A DNA stretch of 64,000 nt from CAZGSN01 sp964371655 (lineage in GTDB: Bacteria; Desulfobacterota; Binatia; HRBIN30). The stretch covers positions 78,281 to 142,280 of the forward strand of contig CAYJOD010000008.1 in the NCBI GenBank assembly GCA_964371655.1, read 5' to 3'. The translations under genes and the position numbers were made by a program. The first letter of the stretch is position 1. Every line of letters begins with the position of its first letter. This document shows positions 29,876 through 38,571 of the stretch, piece after piece. The notes under the pieces are model-generated. The model did not search any database and was not told where the DNA came from. It saw only the letters and a program-made list of their open reading frames with translations.

Positions 29876-31086
29876 GTCAGCACTCCTCTCACCGCCGCGT
29901 CGCGCAGTAGCGCGGCAATCTTGTCGGGCGCATAGCCGAGCTCGGCGAGCAGCTCCTCGGTGTGCTGCCCGTGCAGCGGCGGGCTTTGGCGGACACTACC
30001 CGGGGTCCGATGCAGCTTGATCGGCACGCCGGTCACCGGCAGCGCACCGAGCTTGGCATGTTGGGTGGTGACGATCATGTTGTTGTGGAGAATCTGCGGG
30101 TCGCGCGCCACGTCGGGGATCTCGTTGACCGGCGCCGCCAGCATGTCGGCCGCGATCAGGCGCGCCAGAAGCTCATCGCGGGAGAAATCCTGGCAGCGGG
30201 CGCCGAGGGCGCGATCGAGGTCGTCTTCATTCTGCAGCCGCAGGGCAATCGTCTGAAAGCGCGCATCCTCCGCCCAATTGACGTCCAGCGCTGTGCACAG
30301 GTTGCGGAAGAACTTTTCGGAAGGGCAGGTGAGGCAGAGGCGCCTGCCGTCGTTGCACGTGTAGATCCCCGACGGCGCGAAGTACTGACTGCGGTTGCCG
30401 GTGCGCGGCGGCGGCTCGCCGCTGACGAAGTGGTAACCGAGGCTACTCGCTTGGGCATGCACCAGAGCATCGAGGAGGGAGATGTCGATCTGCTGGCCTT
30501 CCCCGGTCTTGGTGCGCACGTGCAGAGCGGTGAGGACGCCGGAGGTGACGAGCAGCGAGGTCATGACGTCGATGAGCGGCACGGTGACGCGCACCGGCGC
30601 GCCATCGGGCTCGCCGTTCATCGCCAGCAAGCCGGCATAGCCCTGCGCGAGGAAATCGATCCCGGGCCGTCCAGCATAGGGACCGTCCGGTCCGAATGCT
30701 GTCACACCCACCCAGATGATGTCGGGGCGATGCTGCCGCACCTGCTCGTAGCTGCTGCCGAGGCGCGACAATGCCGGCTCGCGGACGTTGGTGATCAAAA
30801 TATCGGTGGTCTTCAGCAAGCGCGCGAAGACTTCCTGCGCGGCTGGCCGGCGCAGATCGAGGACGAGGTCGCGCTTGTTGCGATTGAGGCTGAGGAACGG
30901 CGAGTGCTCGCCGTCGCGCTCGGGGCCGAGGTGACGGCTGTCGTCGCCGATGAAGGATTCGACCTTGATGACGTCGGCGCCGAGATCGCCGAGCAGCGTC
31001 GCGCCGTAGGGGCCCGCCAACATGGTCGCCATGTCGAGGACACGAATACCGGCGAGCGGTCCGGGGTTAGAGGGAGCTGAGCTCAT
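29872..31086 (-). CDS. CaiB/BaiF family CoA-transferase 1
   Basis: A 404-residue class III CoA-transferase. GPLAGIRVLDMATMLAGPYG, LGADVIKVESFIGDDSRHL and LNRNKRDLVLDLRRP are the N-terminal signatures; the catalytic Asp is in VTVPLIDVMTSLL (about residue 171); RTKTGEGQQIDISLLDALVH follows. It moves CoA between carboxylic acids. The N-terminal ATG is at 31086 within the flank of a hairpin. It is the first of three adjacent paralogues and is coupled to the MenB/BadI-like gene by ATGA. Confidence 0.92.
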   Translation of the reverse strand: MSSAPSNPGPLAGIRVLDMATMLAGPYGATLLGDLGADVIKVESFIGDDSRHLGPERDGEHSPFLSLNRNKRDLVLDLRRPAAQEVFARLLKTTDILITNVREPALSRLGSSYEQVRQHRPDIIWVGVTAFGPDGPYAGRPGIDFLAQGYAGLLAMNGEPDGAPVRVTVPLIDVMTSLLVTSGVLTALHVRTKTGEGQQIDISLLDALVHAQASSLGYHFVSGEPPPRTGNRSQYFAPSGIYTCNDGRRLCLTCPSEKFFRNLCTALDVNWAEDARFQTIALRLQNEDDLDRALGARCQDFSRDELLARLIAADMLAAPVNEIPDVARDPQILHNNMIVTTQHAKLGALPVTGVPIKLHRTPGSVRQSPPLHGQHTEELLAELGYAPDKIAALLRDAAVRGVLT

Positions 31087-31088
31087 TG

Positions 31089-31209
31089 GAGGTTGTCTCT
31101 AAACCCACCGAAGAGGGCGCGCCGCCGCGCGCCCCTACAAGAAGGCCTACGAAAACCGCATGGCGTAGGGGCGCGCGGCGGCGCGCCCTGTGGGTTCTGA
31201 GACAACCTC
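31089..31209. mobile_element. MITE-like hairpin (GAGGTTGTCTC ends, CCCCTAC/GTAGGGG core)
   Basis: Ends GAGGTTGTCTC and GAGACAACCTC are perfect inverted repeats, followed by (T/A)AACCCAC and its complement, then GCGCGCCGCCGCGCGCCCCTAC paired with its reverse complement around a 26-nt loop. The end word and the CCCTAC core resemble the insertion in attC-5 (3257-3406). No ORF. Confidence 0.65.
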
Positions 31210-31231
31210 ATAGGTGCGTGCGTGATCCTCG

Positions 31232-32443
31232 TTAGAGAATCACTCCCTGCTCCTTGAGCTCGCCGACTTGTTCCCACGAGTAGCCGAGGGTTTCGGTGAG
31301 GATGAATTCCGTGTGCGCTCCGAGCTCCGGGCCGAGACTTTGGACCGAGCCCGGTGTCTTGCTGAGGCCGATGGGAAGGCCGCGGACGTTGACCTGTCGC
31401 TGCACCTCTTCGCAGTACGTCTCGACGAAGTAATCGTTCTCCCAGGCCTGCGGATCGGCGGCGAGATCGGCGAGGTTGTTGATCGGGCTGGCGACGAGGT
31501 CCGCTGCCTTCCAGCGCTGCATCCATTCGGAGGCGGGGCGGCGCTTGAGGAGTTTGTCGAGACGGGTGACCAGCGCCTTGCCGTTACGACGGCGCTTGTC
31601 GGCGCTATCGAAGCGCGGCTCGCTTGCGAGCCCGGCGTCGTCGAGGCTCTCGCAAAGCCGTGCCCAGTCGGCGTCGGTGTTGGGGACGCAGAGGAAGACC
31701 CACTTGTCCTTCGCGGGATACATGTTCCACAAAGGATTCGCGGCGGTCTTGCGCGATTGCTGCTTGGCATACTCGTCGCTGCCCGTCGCCAAATACGCTT
31801 GCAGGGAAGGCGCGGTGAGAAAAAGCTGTGCACCGTAGAGCGACGCATCGAGCATCTGGCCTTTGCCGGTGCGGTTGCGATGGTAGAGGGCGAGCATGAT
31901 TCCGAACGCCGACATCAGTCCGCCGTAGGCGTCGCCGGAACCCATACCCAAATAGATCGGCGGCTGTCCCGGTTCGCCGAGCCGCGCCATGATGCCGGTG
32001 AGGGCTTGCACCGTCATGTCGAACGACGGCTTGCTCACCTGGCCGAAGCGGCCGTAGCCGGTATTGGTGGCGTACACCAAGCGCGGGTTGATCGAGCTGA
32101 GCTTGTCGTAGCCGAGGTCCCAGCTCTCCAGCAGCTCGATACCCATGTTGGACAGGAAGACGTCGGACTTCTCGACCAGCCGGTACATGATCTCGCGACC
32201 CGCGGTCTTCTTGAGATCGAGCGCCATGCTCTGCTTGTTGCGATTGATCACCAGGAAGTACTGGTTCCAATCACCCACCGGCAGCGCCTTGATGCTGCGC
32301 ACACCGCGACCCTGATCGCCGCCCTGCGGGCGCTCGACCTTGATCACCTCGGCGCCGAAGTCGGCAAGATGCTGCGCCGCGACCGGTCCCTGAAACCAGA
32401 CGGTGAGGTCGATAACTCGAATACCTTCTAACGCGCCGGCCAC
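31232..32443 (-). CDS. CaiB/BaiF family CoA-transferase 2
   Basis: A 403-residue class III CoA-transferase from GTG 32443 (gagaggtgaacac upstream). GALEGIRVIDLTVWFQGPVA, FGAEVIKVERPQGGDQGRG and INRNKQSMALDLKKT start the fold; the catalytic Asp is in GMGSGDAYGGLMSAFG (about residue 168); NRTGKGQMLDASLYGAQLF follows. Intact by length and motifs. About 40-45% similar in appearance to the other two paralogues, so not a recent duplicate. Acid/CoA-ester substrates unknown. Confidence 0.92.
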   Translation of the reverse strand: MAGALEGIRVIDLTVWFQGPVAAQHLADFGAEVIKVERPQGGDQGRGVRSIKALPVGDWNQYFLVINRNKQSMALDLKKTAGREIMYRLVEKSDVFLSNMGIELLESWDLGYDKLSSINPRLVYATNTGYGRFGQVSKPSFDMTVQALTGIMARLGEPGQPPIYLGMGSGDAYGGLMSAFGIMLALYHRNRTGKGQMLDASLYGAQLFLTAPSLQAYLATGSDEYAKQQSRKTAANPLWNMYPAKDKWVFLCVPNTDADWARLCESLDDAGLASEPRFDSADKRRRNGKALVTRLDKLLKRRPASEWMQRWKAADLVASPINNLADLAADPQAWENDYFVETYCEEVQRQVNVRGLPIGLSKTPGSVQSLGPELGAHTEFILTETLGYSWEQVGELKEQGVIL

Positions 32444-32468
32444 GTGTTCACCTCTCTGCGTCGCTCCA

Positions 32469-33668
32469 TTATGCGATGATCCTATTCGCTGCCAGGGTGG
32501 CGATCCGATCCTCGGAATAGCCGAGCATGTCGTGCAGGATCTCGGCGGAGTGTTGGCCCACACACGGCGCGGTGCGGTTGAGGCGGGCCGGTGTGTCGCT
32601 CATGAAGATCGGGAAGCCGAGGGTCTTGATGCGACCGACGCCGGGGCGATTGAGGTCGAGGATGTAGTTGTTGCGGAAGACCTGCGGATCGTTGGCCGGA
32701 TAGTCGAACTCTTCGATCACGTCGGCCGACAGCTGCCGCTCGGTGAGCTCGCGCTTCCAATGCGCCGCCGGCTGCTGGCGAAACGCGGCTTCGAGAACGC
32801 GGATGAGCTCGAGGCGATTCTCGCCGCAGCGTTTGTCGTGACTGTTGAAGCGCGGATCGTTCTGGTCGAGCCCGACGATCGCCGCCAAGCCTGGCCACCA
32901 GCGGTCGGTATCCGGCATGGTGAGGCAGACCCAACGACCATCCTGCGATGGGTACAGAATCCCGCTCATCGGATTGCCGGCGTCCATGCGCGCGACCGGA
33001 TGCAGGAAGCGTTCGCCGCCCATCGCCAGGAACGCCTGTACATCCAAGCTGGCACCGTACATGTTGCCGGCGAATAGGGACACGTCGACTTCCTGCCCGA
33101 CGCCGGTTGCCTGGCGATGGTGCAGGGCCATGGTGATGCCGAGGGCGAGCATCACGGTGGTGTACATCTGACCCGCACCCGCATAGACCGGCGGTTGCCC
33201 GGGCTGTTGCATGATCGGCATCATCCCGGTGCGTGCGGCGGCGAGTTCGTCGAGTGCCGGCAGATCGCGATCGGGGCCCTTGGGTCCAAAGCCCGTGGCA
33301 TGGGCATAGATGATATCGGGGCGCAGGGCGCAGACACTGGTGTAGTCGAAGCGATACTCGTCGATGCGTAGGCGCGGCCAATCGGTGACCAGAACATCGA
33401 CCTTGGGGAGCAACTCAAGCACGAGTTCACGGCCACCCTCCTGATCGAGGTCGAGAGCGAGGCTGAGCTTGTTGCGTTGCGCGAGCTCTGCCTTGTAATC
33501 CCACGTCGGCATCGCCGCCGCTGCCGGCTCCGAGCTACGGGCGCCAGAGAGATCATCGATCTTGATGACCTTCGCACCGAAGTCGCCGAGCAAGGCGGTG
33601 CCGATCGACGACCAGAACTGCGTCGTCAGGTCCAGAACCGACACGTCTTCCAGGGCCTTACTCATCAT
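32469..33668 (-). CDS. CaiB/BaiF family CoA-transferase 3 with altered catalytic position
   Basis: A 399-residue class III CoA-transferase homologue. ALEDVSVLDLTTQFWSSIGT, GAKVIKIDDLSGARSSEP and AQRNKLSLALDLDQEGGREL are the N-terminal features; YAHATGFGPKGPDRDLPALD and HHRQATGVGQEVDVSLFAGN are conserved. At the catalytic site it reads GAGQMYTTVMLALG, so Gln167 stands where the paralogue at 31232 has the nucleophilic Asp (GSGDAYGG). It may be inactive as a transferase or a partner subunit, as some CaiB heterodimers have one inactive chain. ATG at 33668 or 33665. Confidence 0.88.
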   Translation of the reverse strand: MMSKALEDVSVLDLTTQFWSSIGTALLGDFGAKVIKIDDLSGARSSEPAAAAMPTWDYKAELAQRNKLSLALDLDQEGGRELVLELLPKVDVLVTDWPRLRIDEYRFDYTSVCALRPDIIYAHATGFGPKGPDRDLPALDELAAARTGMMPIMQQPGQPPVYAGAGQMYTTVMLALGITMALHHRQATGVGQEVDVSLFAGNMYGASLDVQAFLAMGGERFLHPVARMDAGNPMSGILYPSQDGRWVCLTMPDTDRWWPGLAAIVGLDQNDPRFNSHDKRCGENRLELIRVLEAAFRQQPAAHWKRELTERQLSADVIEEFDYPANDPQVFRNNYILDLNRPGVGRIKTLGFPIFMSDTPARLNRTAPCVGQHSAEILHDMLGYSEDRIATLAANRIIA

Positions 33669-33690
33669 TGCTCCCTTGGTTGCGGAATCA

Positions 33691-33847
33691 TCTACCGCAG
33701 AGACGCTGAGGCGCAGAGGCGGGACCTTTTAAAAACAAAGCAGAAGAATGGTCCGCAGCTCTCATTTCCGATGGCCAACGATTTGGGAATTTGAACACTT
33801 TCGCCTGGGTCTCTCGGCGTCTCGGCGTCTCGGCGCCTCTGCGGTGA
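33691..33847. repeat. Palindromic tandem-word repeat (cgcagagacgctgag family)
   Basis: Left arm accgcagagacgctgaggcg then cagagg; right arm cggcgtctcggcgcctctgc then ggtg, ending at 33847. The unit is 8-9 bp, related to the 21650-21803 family. Non-coding spacer. Confidence 0.65.
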
Positions 33848-33868
33848 AAACTTGCTGTCACGTTAGGG

Positions 33869-35857
33869 CTAGATCGCCAAGCCGATGTTGGCGCCATGCT
33901 TGGTGGCCTCGGCCATGAAGCGCGGTAGCCACGCCGAGCCGGCCACAAAGAGCTGCGGGATGCTGCCCTCGGCTTTGAGCTGGTCATACAGACTATGCTG
34001 CGGCACCGAGCCGTAGACCAGAACGACGCTATCGAAGCCGCGCTCGCGATAGGTCTTGCCGCCGAACGACGAAACGAACTCGAGCCCGTCGGCATCAACC
34101 TTCGCCAGAACCAGATTCGGATGCACCTTCACGCCGCAGTTCTCCATGCGGCTCAAGACCATGCCGATCGAATATCTGGCAATCTCCGAGCCCAGATGGA
34201 CGGACTTGTGAAAAACCTCGACCTGCTTGCCGCGCTCGGCGAGGAATTCGGCAACGCAGGGCGTCTCGTAATAATCCTCTTGGGATACGACGGCGACGCG
34301 ATTTCCGGTTGAGGCCTTGCCCTGCATCACATCCCAGCCCTGCACCACGTGTGGCAGGTCGATGCCGGGAATGCCCTTGGGCAGGCGCGGGAGCGAACCG
34401 GTGGCGATCACCACCGCGTCTGGCGAGAGCGCCTTGATGGCTTTGATATCCGCACTAGTATCGAGCCGTACATCGACTCCTACACGAGCCATCTCGTTTT
34501 CCTCGAAATAAACCTGGTCTTCGAAGTCATCGCGGCCGGGAGCTTTGGCGGCGATGAGCAGCTGACCTCCCAAGCGCTTGCCCTGCTCGATCAGGGTCAC
34601 CTTATGGCCGCGCATGGCTGCCACGCGCGCGGCTTCGAGTCCGGCAAGACCACCACCGACGACCACAACGCGTTTCGGCTGGTCCGCCGGCCGGAACTTT
34701 TCCTTCCAGCGCAGCTCACTGCCGATGACCGGATTGATGGAGCAGGTCGGCGCGTACGGAAACGTCATGGGCTCGGACGCCTCGTCGATACAGCGAGTGC
34801 AGCTGATGCAACGGCGAATCTCACTCAAGCGGCCTTCGCGTGCCTTGTTGGCGAAGTCGGGATCGGCGATGCCGGCGCGCACCATGCCTACCAAATCGCA
34901 ATAGCCGCCCTTGATGAGATCCTCCGCCACAACCGGGTCGTTGATGCGTCCGGTGAACAGGACAGCGATCTTGCGATCGAGGTCGGCGCGCGCCGCTTTG
35001 CCGGCCTCGCGAAACTCGGCATGACCATAGTACGACGACGGCACATACGAAGGCGCACCCCAGCAGTGACCGACGTCGATATCCGCAAAATTGATCAGGC
35101 CGGTTTCGCCGATCGCATAGAGCATCTCGCGCATCTGGAGATTGTCGTAGCCGCCGTGCCGAAACTCCTGGCCGCTGATGCGTATACCCAACGCTAGCGA
35201 GTCGCCGATGCGTTTGCGCACGCGCTGCAGCGCTTCCACGACGAAGCGGATGCGCTCCAGAGGGCCACCGCCCCAGCGGTCGGTGCGCAGATTGGTCGCC
35301 GGCGACAAGAAGCTGTAGCACAGAGTCTCGTGGGCGCAGTGAATCTCGATGCCATCGGTTCCCAGATCCTTGGCTGCGGCTGCGGCATCGGCGTAGGAAT
35401 TGAGGCAGAATTCGATCTCCTCCTCGCCCATCACATGCGGCGTGTAATCCTGCGCCCCAACGACGACCACGGATGAAGGAGCCCACACCGCACTGAGGTG
35501 GGTCAATTGAGTGATCGCCACGGCGCCGGCGCGGTGCACCTCGTCGAAGAATTTCTTCTGACCCTCGGCATAGGCCGGGTTTTGATAGGCGGCCCAATGC
35601 GAGGCGAAGCCCACGGAGAGACCGATTTCGTCCGGCGTTTCCGGTGGAAACGGAACGTTCAGGAGCCAGGTTTCGCTGCCAATCCAGCCGGCACCGCCCT
35701 CGGCCTTGGCGACATGGTGCGCGATGAAGCTCTCGTCGATAAGGCCGGGGGCCGTCGACGAATTGATGGTATTGGTGGTCTCGCAGATCCGGTTTGGCAC
35801 CCGCATCGGCCCCACCTGCATGGGCGTGAAGAGGTGTTCGAATTTCACCTGACTCAT
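33869..35857 (-). CDS. 2,4-dienoyl-CoA reductase-type FMN/FAD/Fe-S flavoprotein (FadH/OYE family)
   Basis: A 662-residue multi-domain flavoenzyme, ATG 35857 with aggagaagagcgcaca. Residues 1-370 are the Old-Yellow-Enzyme barrel (FEHLFTPMQVGPMRVPNRIC, HCAHETLCYSFLSPATNLRT, DRWGG). The [4Fe-4S] motif is CISCTRC ... C (about 343-365). A dinucleotide domain starts at VVVVGGGLAGLEAARVAAMR (about 385). It resembles NADPH-dependent dienoyl-CoA reductases, stachydrine demethylases and related reductases. In steroid ring degradation a FadH-like reductase is known, so a role in reducing an unsaturated ring CoA is plausible inference. Confidence 0.9.
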   Translation of the reverse strand: MSQVKFEHLFTPMQVGPMRVPNRICETTNTINSSTAPGLIDESFIAHHVAKAEGGAGWIGSETWLLNVPFPPETPDEIGLSVGFASHWAAYQNPAYAEGQKKFFDEVHRAGAVAITQLTHLSAVWAPSSVVVVGAQDYTPHVMGEEEIEFCLNSYADAAAAAKDLGTDGIEIHCAHETLCYSFLSPATNLRTDRWGGGPLERIRFVVEALQRVRKRIGDSLALGIRISGQEFRHGGYDNLQMREMLYAIGETGLINFADIDVGHCWGAPSYVPSSYYGHAEFREAGKAARADLDRKIAVLFTGRINDPVVAEDLIKGGYCDLVGMVRAGIADPDFANKAREGRLSEIRRCISCTRCIDEASEPMTFPYAPTCSINPVIGSELRWKEKFRPADQPKRVVVVGGGLAGLEAARVAAMRGHKVTLIEQGKRLGGQLLIAAKAPGRDDFEDQVYFEENEMARVGVDVRLDTSADIKAIKALSPDAVVIATGSLPRLPKGIPGIDLPHVVQGWDVMQGKASTGNRVAVVSQEDYYETPCVAEFLAERGKQVEVFHKSVHLGSEIARYSIGMVLSRMENCGVKVHPNLVLAKVDADGLEFVSSFGGKTYRERGFDSVVLVYGSVPQHSLYDQLKAEGSIPQLFVAGSAWLPRFMAEATKHGANIGLAI

Positions 35858-35919
35858 TGTGCGCTCTTCTCCTGATTGTTTTGGCGGAGGCTCATTCGGC
35901 ATTCGTTCCGTGCGCGGGG

Positions 35920-36429
35920 TTACGCTGGGCCAGTCGGCGAGAGAATCACGATCGGAAAGGGACGATCGGTCTGGTTCTGGAAATAGCCCCATGCCGGGAA
36001 GATCGCATTCAACTTAGGCCACAGGTCTTTGCGCTCTGCTGGTGTCGCATCACGGGCCACGGCGGACATCTTGCGACGATCAAGCTGCACCCAGCACTTG
36101 GAGTTGGCGCTGAGGTTGAGATACCAGGTGGGATTCTTGTCGTAACCGGCGAGCGATCCGACGATGACCATATCTCCGCCGTTTTGCAGAAAGACCAGCG
36201 GCGTGGTGCGCTGCTCACCCGATTTGCGTCCAACCGTGGTCAATAACAGAGTCGGGAGCCCTGATGGTCCGGCCCCTGTCGACCGGCCGTCGGGATTGGC
36301 CAGGTAGGCAGCAACGTCCGCTTTGGCGTCACCTCTTATTCGCTCGAGCGATGAGGTCGCATCCAATAGCCATTTGAAGTCTGCTTCGGACATAAACTCG
36401 GGTTTCTGCATGTCTTGGCGATTCTTCAT
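35920..36429 (-). CDS. Deazaflavin (F420)-dependent nitroreductase-family protein
   Basis: A 169-residue split-barrel protein of the Ddn type, ATG 36429 with gagaggctgaat. LLLTTVGRKSGEQRTTPLVF (82-101) and GGDMVIVGSLAGYDKNPTWY then LNLSANSKCWVQLDRRKM are the F420-binding landmarks of the deazaflavin-dependent oxidoreductases. Together with three luciferase-like enzymes it suggests F420 use, although no F420 biosynthesis gene is in the window. Substrate unknown; related proteins reduce quinones or nitro groups. Confidence 0.9.
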   Translation of the reverse strand: MKNRQDMQKPEFMSEADFKWLLDATSSLERIRGDAKADVAAYLANPDGRSTGAGPSGLPTLLLTTVGRKSGEQRTTPLVFLQNGGDMVIVGSLAGYDKNPTWYLNLSANSKCWVQLDRRKMSAVARDATPAERKDLWPKLNAIFPAWGYFQNQTDRPFPIVILSPTGPA

Positions 36430-36481
36430 ATTCAGCCTCTCACGTTTGTTGGTGAACCCAGCTCGTTGCGCTCGCAATTTG

Positions 36482-36590
36482 GGTAGGGTCAAAGGGATCG
36501 AGGGGCAAAGGGACAGAGGGAAGATAAGAAGGAAGGCAATCTATCCTCCCTTTGTCCCTGATCCCTTTGACCCTCGTTCCCTTGGAGTCG
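36482..36590. repeat. Palindromic repeat (gggtcaaagggatcgagggg family)
   Basis: Left arm agggtcaaagggatcgaggg then gcaaagggacagagggaag; right arm cctccctttgtccctgatcc then ctttgaccctcgttccct. Same word family as 24714-24815 but different order. No gene. Confidence 0.68.
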
Positions 36591-36642
36591 TGTAGTTTCT
36601 GAGATGCCATTGATTTGTGGTCGCGCCGACGAACGCGTCGTC

Positions 36643-37542
36643 TTAGCCGCACTTGGCGATCATGTTCTCGGCATAGCGCTTGATGGCTTGCTGCTTCACG
36701 GCCAGCGGGGGTTGCATGCGCATCGCGGTCACTCCCAGCTCAGCCATGATGCCGGGTAGGGTCCACGGCGCGACCTGCAGATCGGTGACCCCCATCTCCT
36801 CCAGGCGACGGATGTCGTCGACGCTCTGAGCGTCGGGGCAATGCAGCATGATGTCGAAGGTCTCCTTCTCGCGCCCAAACTCGCGGCGTAGGACCTTCAA
36901 CTCGGCAATGAGTCCCTTGATCTCCTCCATGGTGTGAACGATGCCGAGCCAGCCGTCGCCGTAGTGGGCGGCGCGCTGCAGAGCGGGCTTTGTCGTGCCG
37001 CCGACGTAAATCGGAATACGCTTCTTGGGTACCGGCGCCATGATCAGGCGGTCGAAGTCGTAGTACTTGCCGTGGAACTCCACCATGCCACCGCCCATAA
37101 GGAGGCGGATGATTTGAATGGCCTCATTCTGGCGGGCGCCGCGGGTCTTCTTGTCCTGGTTGAGCCACTTGAACTCCTCGGGCATCCAGGCGAGTCCGAC
37201 GCCGAGAGCGACGCGATCATTGGACATCGCTGCCACCGAGCACAGAGACTTGGCTTCGAGCAGAGGCTGGCGGATGGCGAGTCGGAGCACGGAGGGAAGG
37301 AAGCGGACGCGCTTGGTCACCGTGGCCATGGCGGTGATGGCCACCCAGGGGTCGAGGACCGGGGTGTCGAGGGGCCAGAAGCGTTTACCGTCGGGGGTAT
37401 AGGGATAGGGGGCGGAAGTTACCTCGGGGAAGAACGGAGCGTCGGCGACCTGAATGCTGTCCCAGCCGCACTCATCGGCCGTGCGGGCGATATCTAGAAA
37501 TTCGGCAGGGTCGACCATGAACAGGTGAAATCCGAACCTCAT
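36643..37542 (-). CDS. LLM-class F420-dependent oxidoreductase
   Basis: A 299-residue luciferase-like enzyme, ATG 37542 with gaaggagaagtgcc. MRFGFHLFMVDPAEFLDIAR, ADAPFFPEVTSAPYPYTPDG, VRFLPSVLRLAIRQPLLEAK, NDRVALGVGLAWMPEEFKWL (128-147) and IPIYVGGTTKPALQRAAHYG (184-203) define the barrel. It is a different subgroup from those at 190 and 1201 (TIGR03619-like, shorter). A palindromic operator-like site lies 52 nt upstream of the start. Substrate unknown. Confidence 0.9.
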   Translation of the reverse strand: MRFGFHLFMVDPAEFLDIARTADECGWDSIQVADAPFFPEVTSAPYPYTPDGKRFWPLDTPVLDPWVAITAMATVTKRVRFLPSVLRLAIRQPLLEAKSLCSVAAMSNDRVALGVGLAWMPEEFKWLNQDKKTRGARQNEAIQIIRLLMGGGMVEFHGKYYDFDRLIMAPVPKKRIPIYVGGTTKPALQRAAHYGDGWLGIVHTMEEIKGLIAELKVLRREFGREKETFDIMLHCPDAQSVDDIRRLEEMGVTDLQVAPWTLPGIMAELGVTAMRMQPPLAVKQQAIKRYAENMIAKCG

Positions 37543-37593
37543 GGCACTTCTCCTTAATTCGCCCTCTCTCACGCTGCGTTGATGTGCACCAAT

Positions 37594-37607
37594 CAAACGG
37601 ACGTTTG
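37594..37607. promoter_or_regulatory. Operator-like palindrome caaacggacgtttg
   Basis: CAAAC-GGAC-GTTTG, extended by CCAAt on the left and gTTGG on the right, 52 bp upstream of the luciferase-like gene start. The spacing and half-sites fit the PsrA-type consensus (G/C)AAAC-N2-4-GTTT(G/C). Best of the three such sites in the window. Confidence 0.55.
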
Positions 37608-37624
37608 GTTGGAAGTCAAGAGCA

Positions 37625-37741
37625 GGTTCAGTGGTCGGTGGTCAGGGGTCAGTGGTCAGTCTTCGGTTTTCAGTCTTCGGTTTTCAGCCGAGCTCAGACC
37701 GAACACCGAACACTGAACACGGAACACGGAACACTGAAAAC
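37625..37741. repeat. Palindromic tandem-word repeat (gtggtcagtg / gaacactgaacac family)
   Basis: Left side ttcagtggtcggtggtcagg then ggtcagtggtcagt and two copies of cttcggttttcag; right side gaccgaacaccgaacactga then acacggaacacggaacactg. The word is 7 bp. It fills the space between the operator-like site and the CoxG stop. Confidence 0.6.
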
Positions 37742-38346
37742 TATCCCCGGCCGAATACACGCTGCCACAGACGCACGATGGCGGACCACAGAGCGCGCAG
37801 GAGAAGCGGCAGAACGCGGATGGCTTGCGGTTCGCCGACTGGTGCCGGTGCGGCGGCGCCTTGGGCGGCGCTGTCGCTTCCTTGCGCGGCCTGCGCGACT
37901 TCGAGTCGCTGCTTGAAGGCCTCGGCGAATTGCTGGAAGAGTTGCCGCGCCACGCCCTGAATCATGCCACGACCGACTTGCATCAAGCGGCCGGTGAGGT
38001 CGACGCTGGCTTCCGCAACCACTTCCGTCTCGCTGGTCGACAAGGCGCGCAGGTGGCTCGACATCGTGCCCTTGGCCATCCCGCCGCCAGTCTCGCGGCC
38101 TTCGGCGAGCATCTGCATGCTGTGTCCCTGATGGTCCACCTGGGTGAATTGGACGCGACCTTTGTAGGTCGCCGTGATGGCGCCGACCTTCACCTTGACC
38201 GTACCCAGAAAGGTCTGCGCGTCCACGACCTCATCGAGGGCCGCGCCCGGCATACAGGTGACCACTTGCTGCGGGTCCATGACGAACTTCCATACCGCAT
38301 CGACGGGTGCCTTGACTTGGAACGTCTCACGAATTTCGATTGCCAC
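37741..38346 (-). CDS. CoxG-like SRPBCC-fold protein
   Basis: A 201-residue protein, GTG 38346 with gaggacaacacta. FQVKAPVDAVWKFVMDPQQV (9-28), CMPGAALDEVVDAQTFLGTV (31-50), KVGAITATYKGRVQFTQVD and TMSSHLRALSTSETEVVAEA then VDLTGRLMQVGRGMIQGVAR are the carbon-monoxide-dehydrogenase subunit G pattern. CoxG proteins anchor or assist Mo hydroxylases at the membrane; the C-terminal VLPLLLRALWSAIVRLWQRV (about 178-197) is amphipathic or membrane-touching. It probably serves the hydroxylase at 14696-18524, even though that operon is 20 kb away. Confidence 0.9.
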   Translation of the reverse strand: MAIEIRETFQVKAPVDAVWKFVMDPQQVVTCMPGAALDEVVDAQTFLGTVKVKVGAITATYKGRVQFTQVDHQGHSMQMLAEGRETGGGMAKGTMSSHLRALSTSETEVVAEASVDLTGRLMQVGRGMIQGVARQLFQQFAEAFKQRLEVAQAAQGSDSAAQGAAAPAPVGEPQAIRVLPLLLRALWSAIVRLWQRVFGRG

Positions 38347-38406
38347 TAGTGTTGTCCTCGTAAAGTTGTCAGTCGCCGCCTACGCTCCAGCCCCGATCGG
38401 AGAAGA

Positions 38407-38571
38407 ATGAATCCACAGATGACGCTGATGACACAGATCAGCCAGGCAGGAGCAGCTACCGAGTAAGGAACCCTCGACGTTGCGGGAGTATTGTTGGGTG
38501 TCGAGCCGTAGTTGTTCCAAGAGTCGGTGGCCCATCAGAATCTGCGTCATCTGTGTCATCTGCGGATTTTC
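38407..38571. repeat. Palindromic tandem-word repeat (cagatgacg family)
   Basis: Left arm atccacagatgacgctgatg then acacagat; right arm aatctgcgtcatctgtgtca then tctgcggat. The interior is about 95 nt. The right arm overlaps the last codons of the nucleotidyltransferase gene (ends 38556). Confidence 0.7.
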
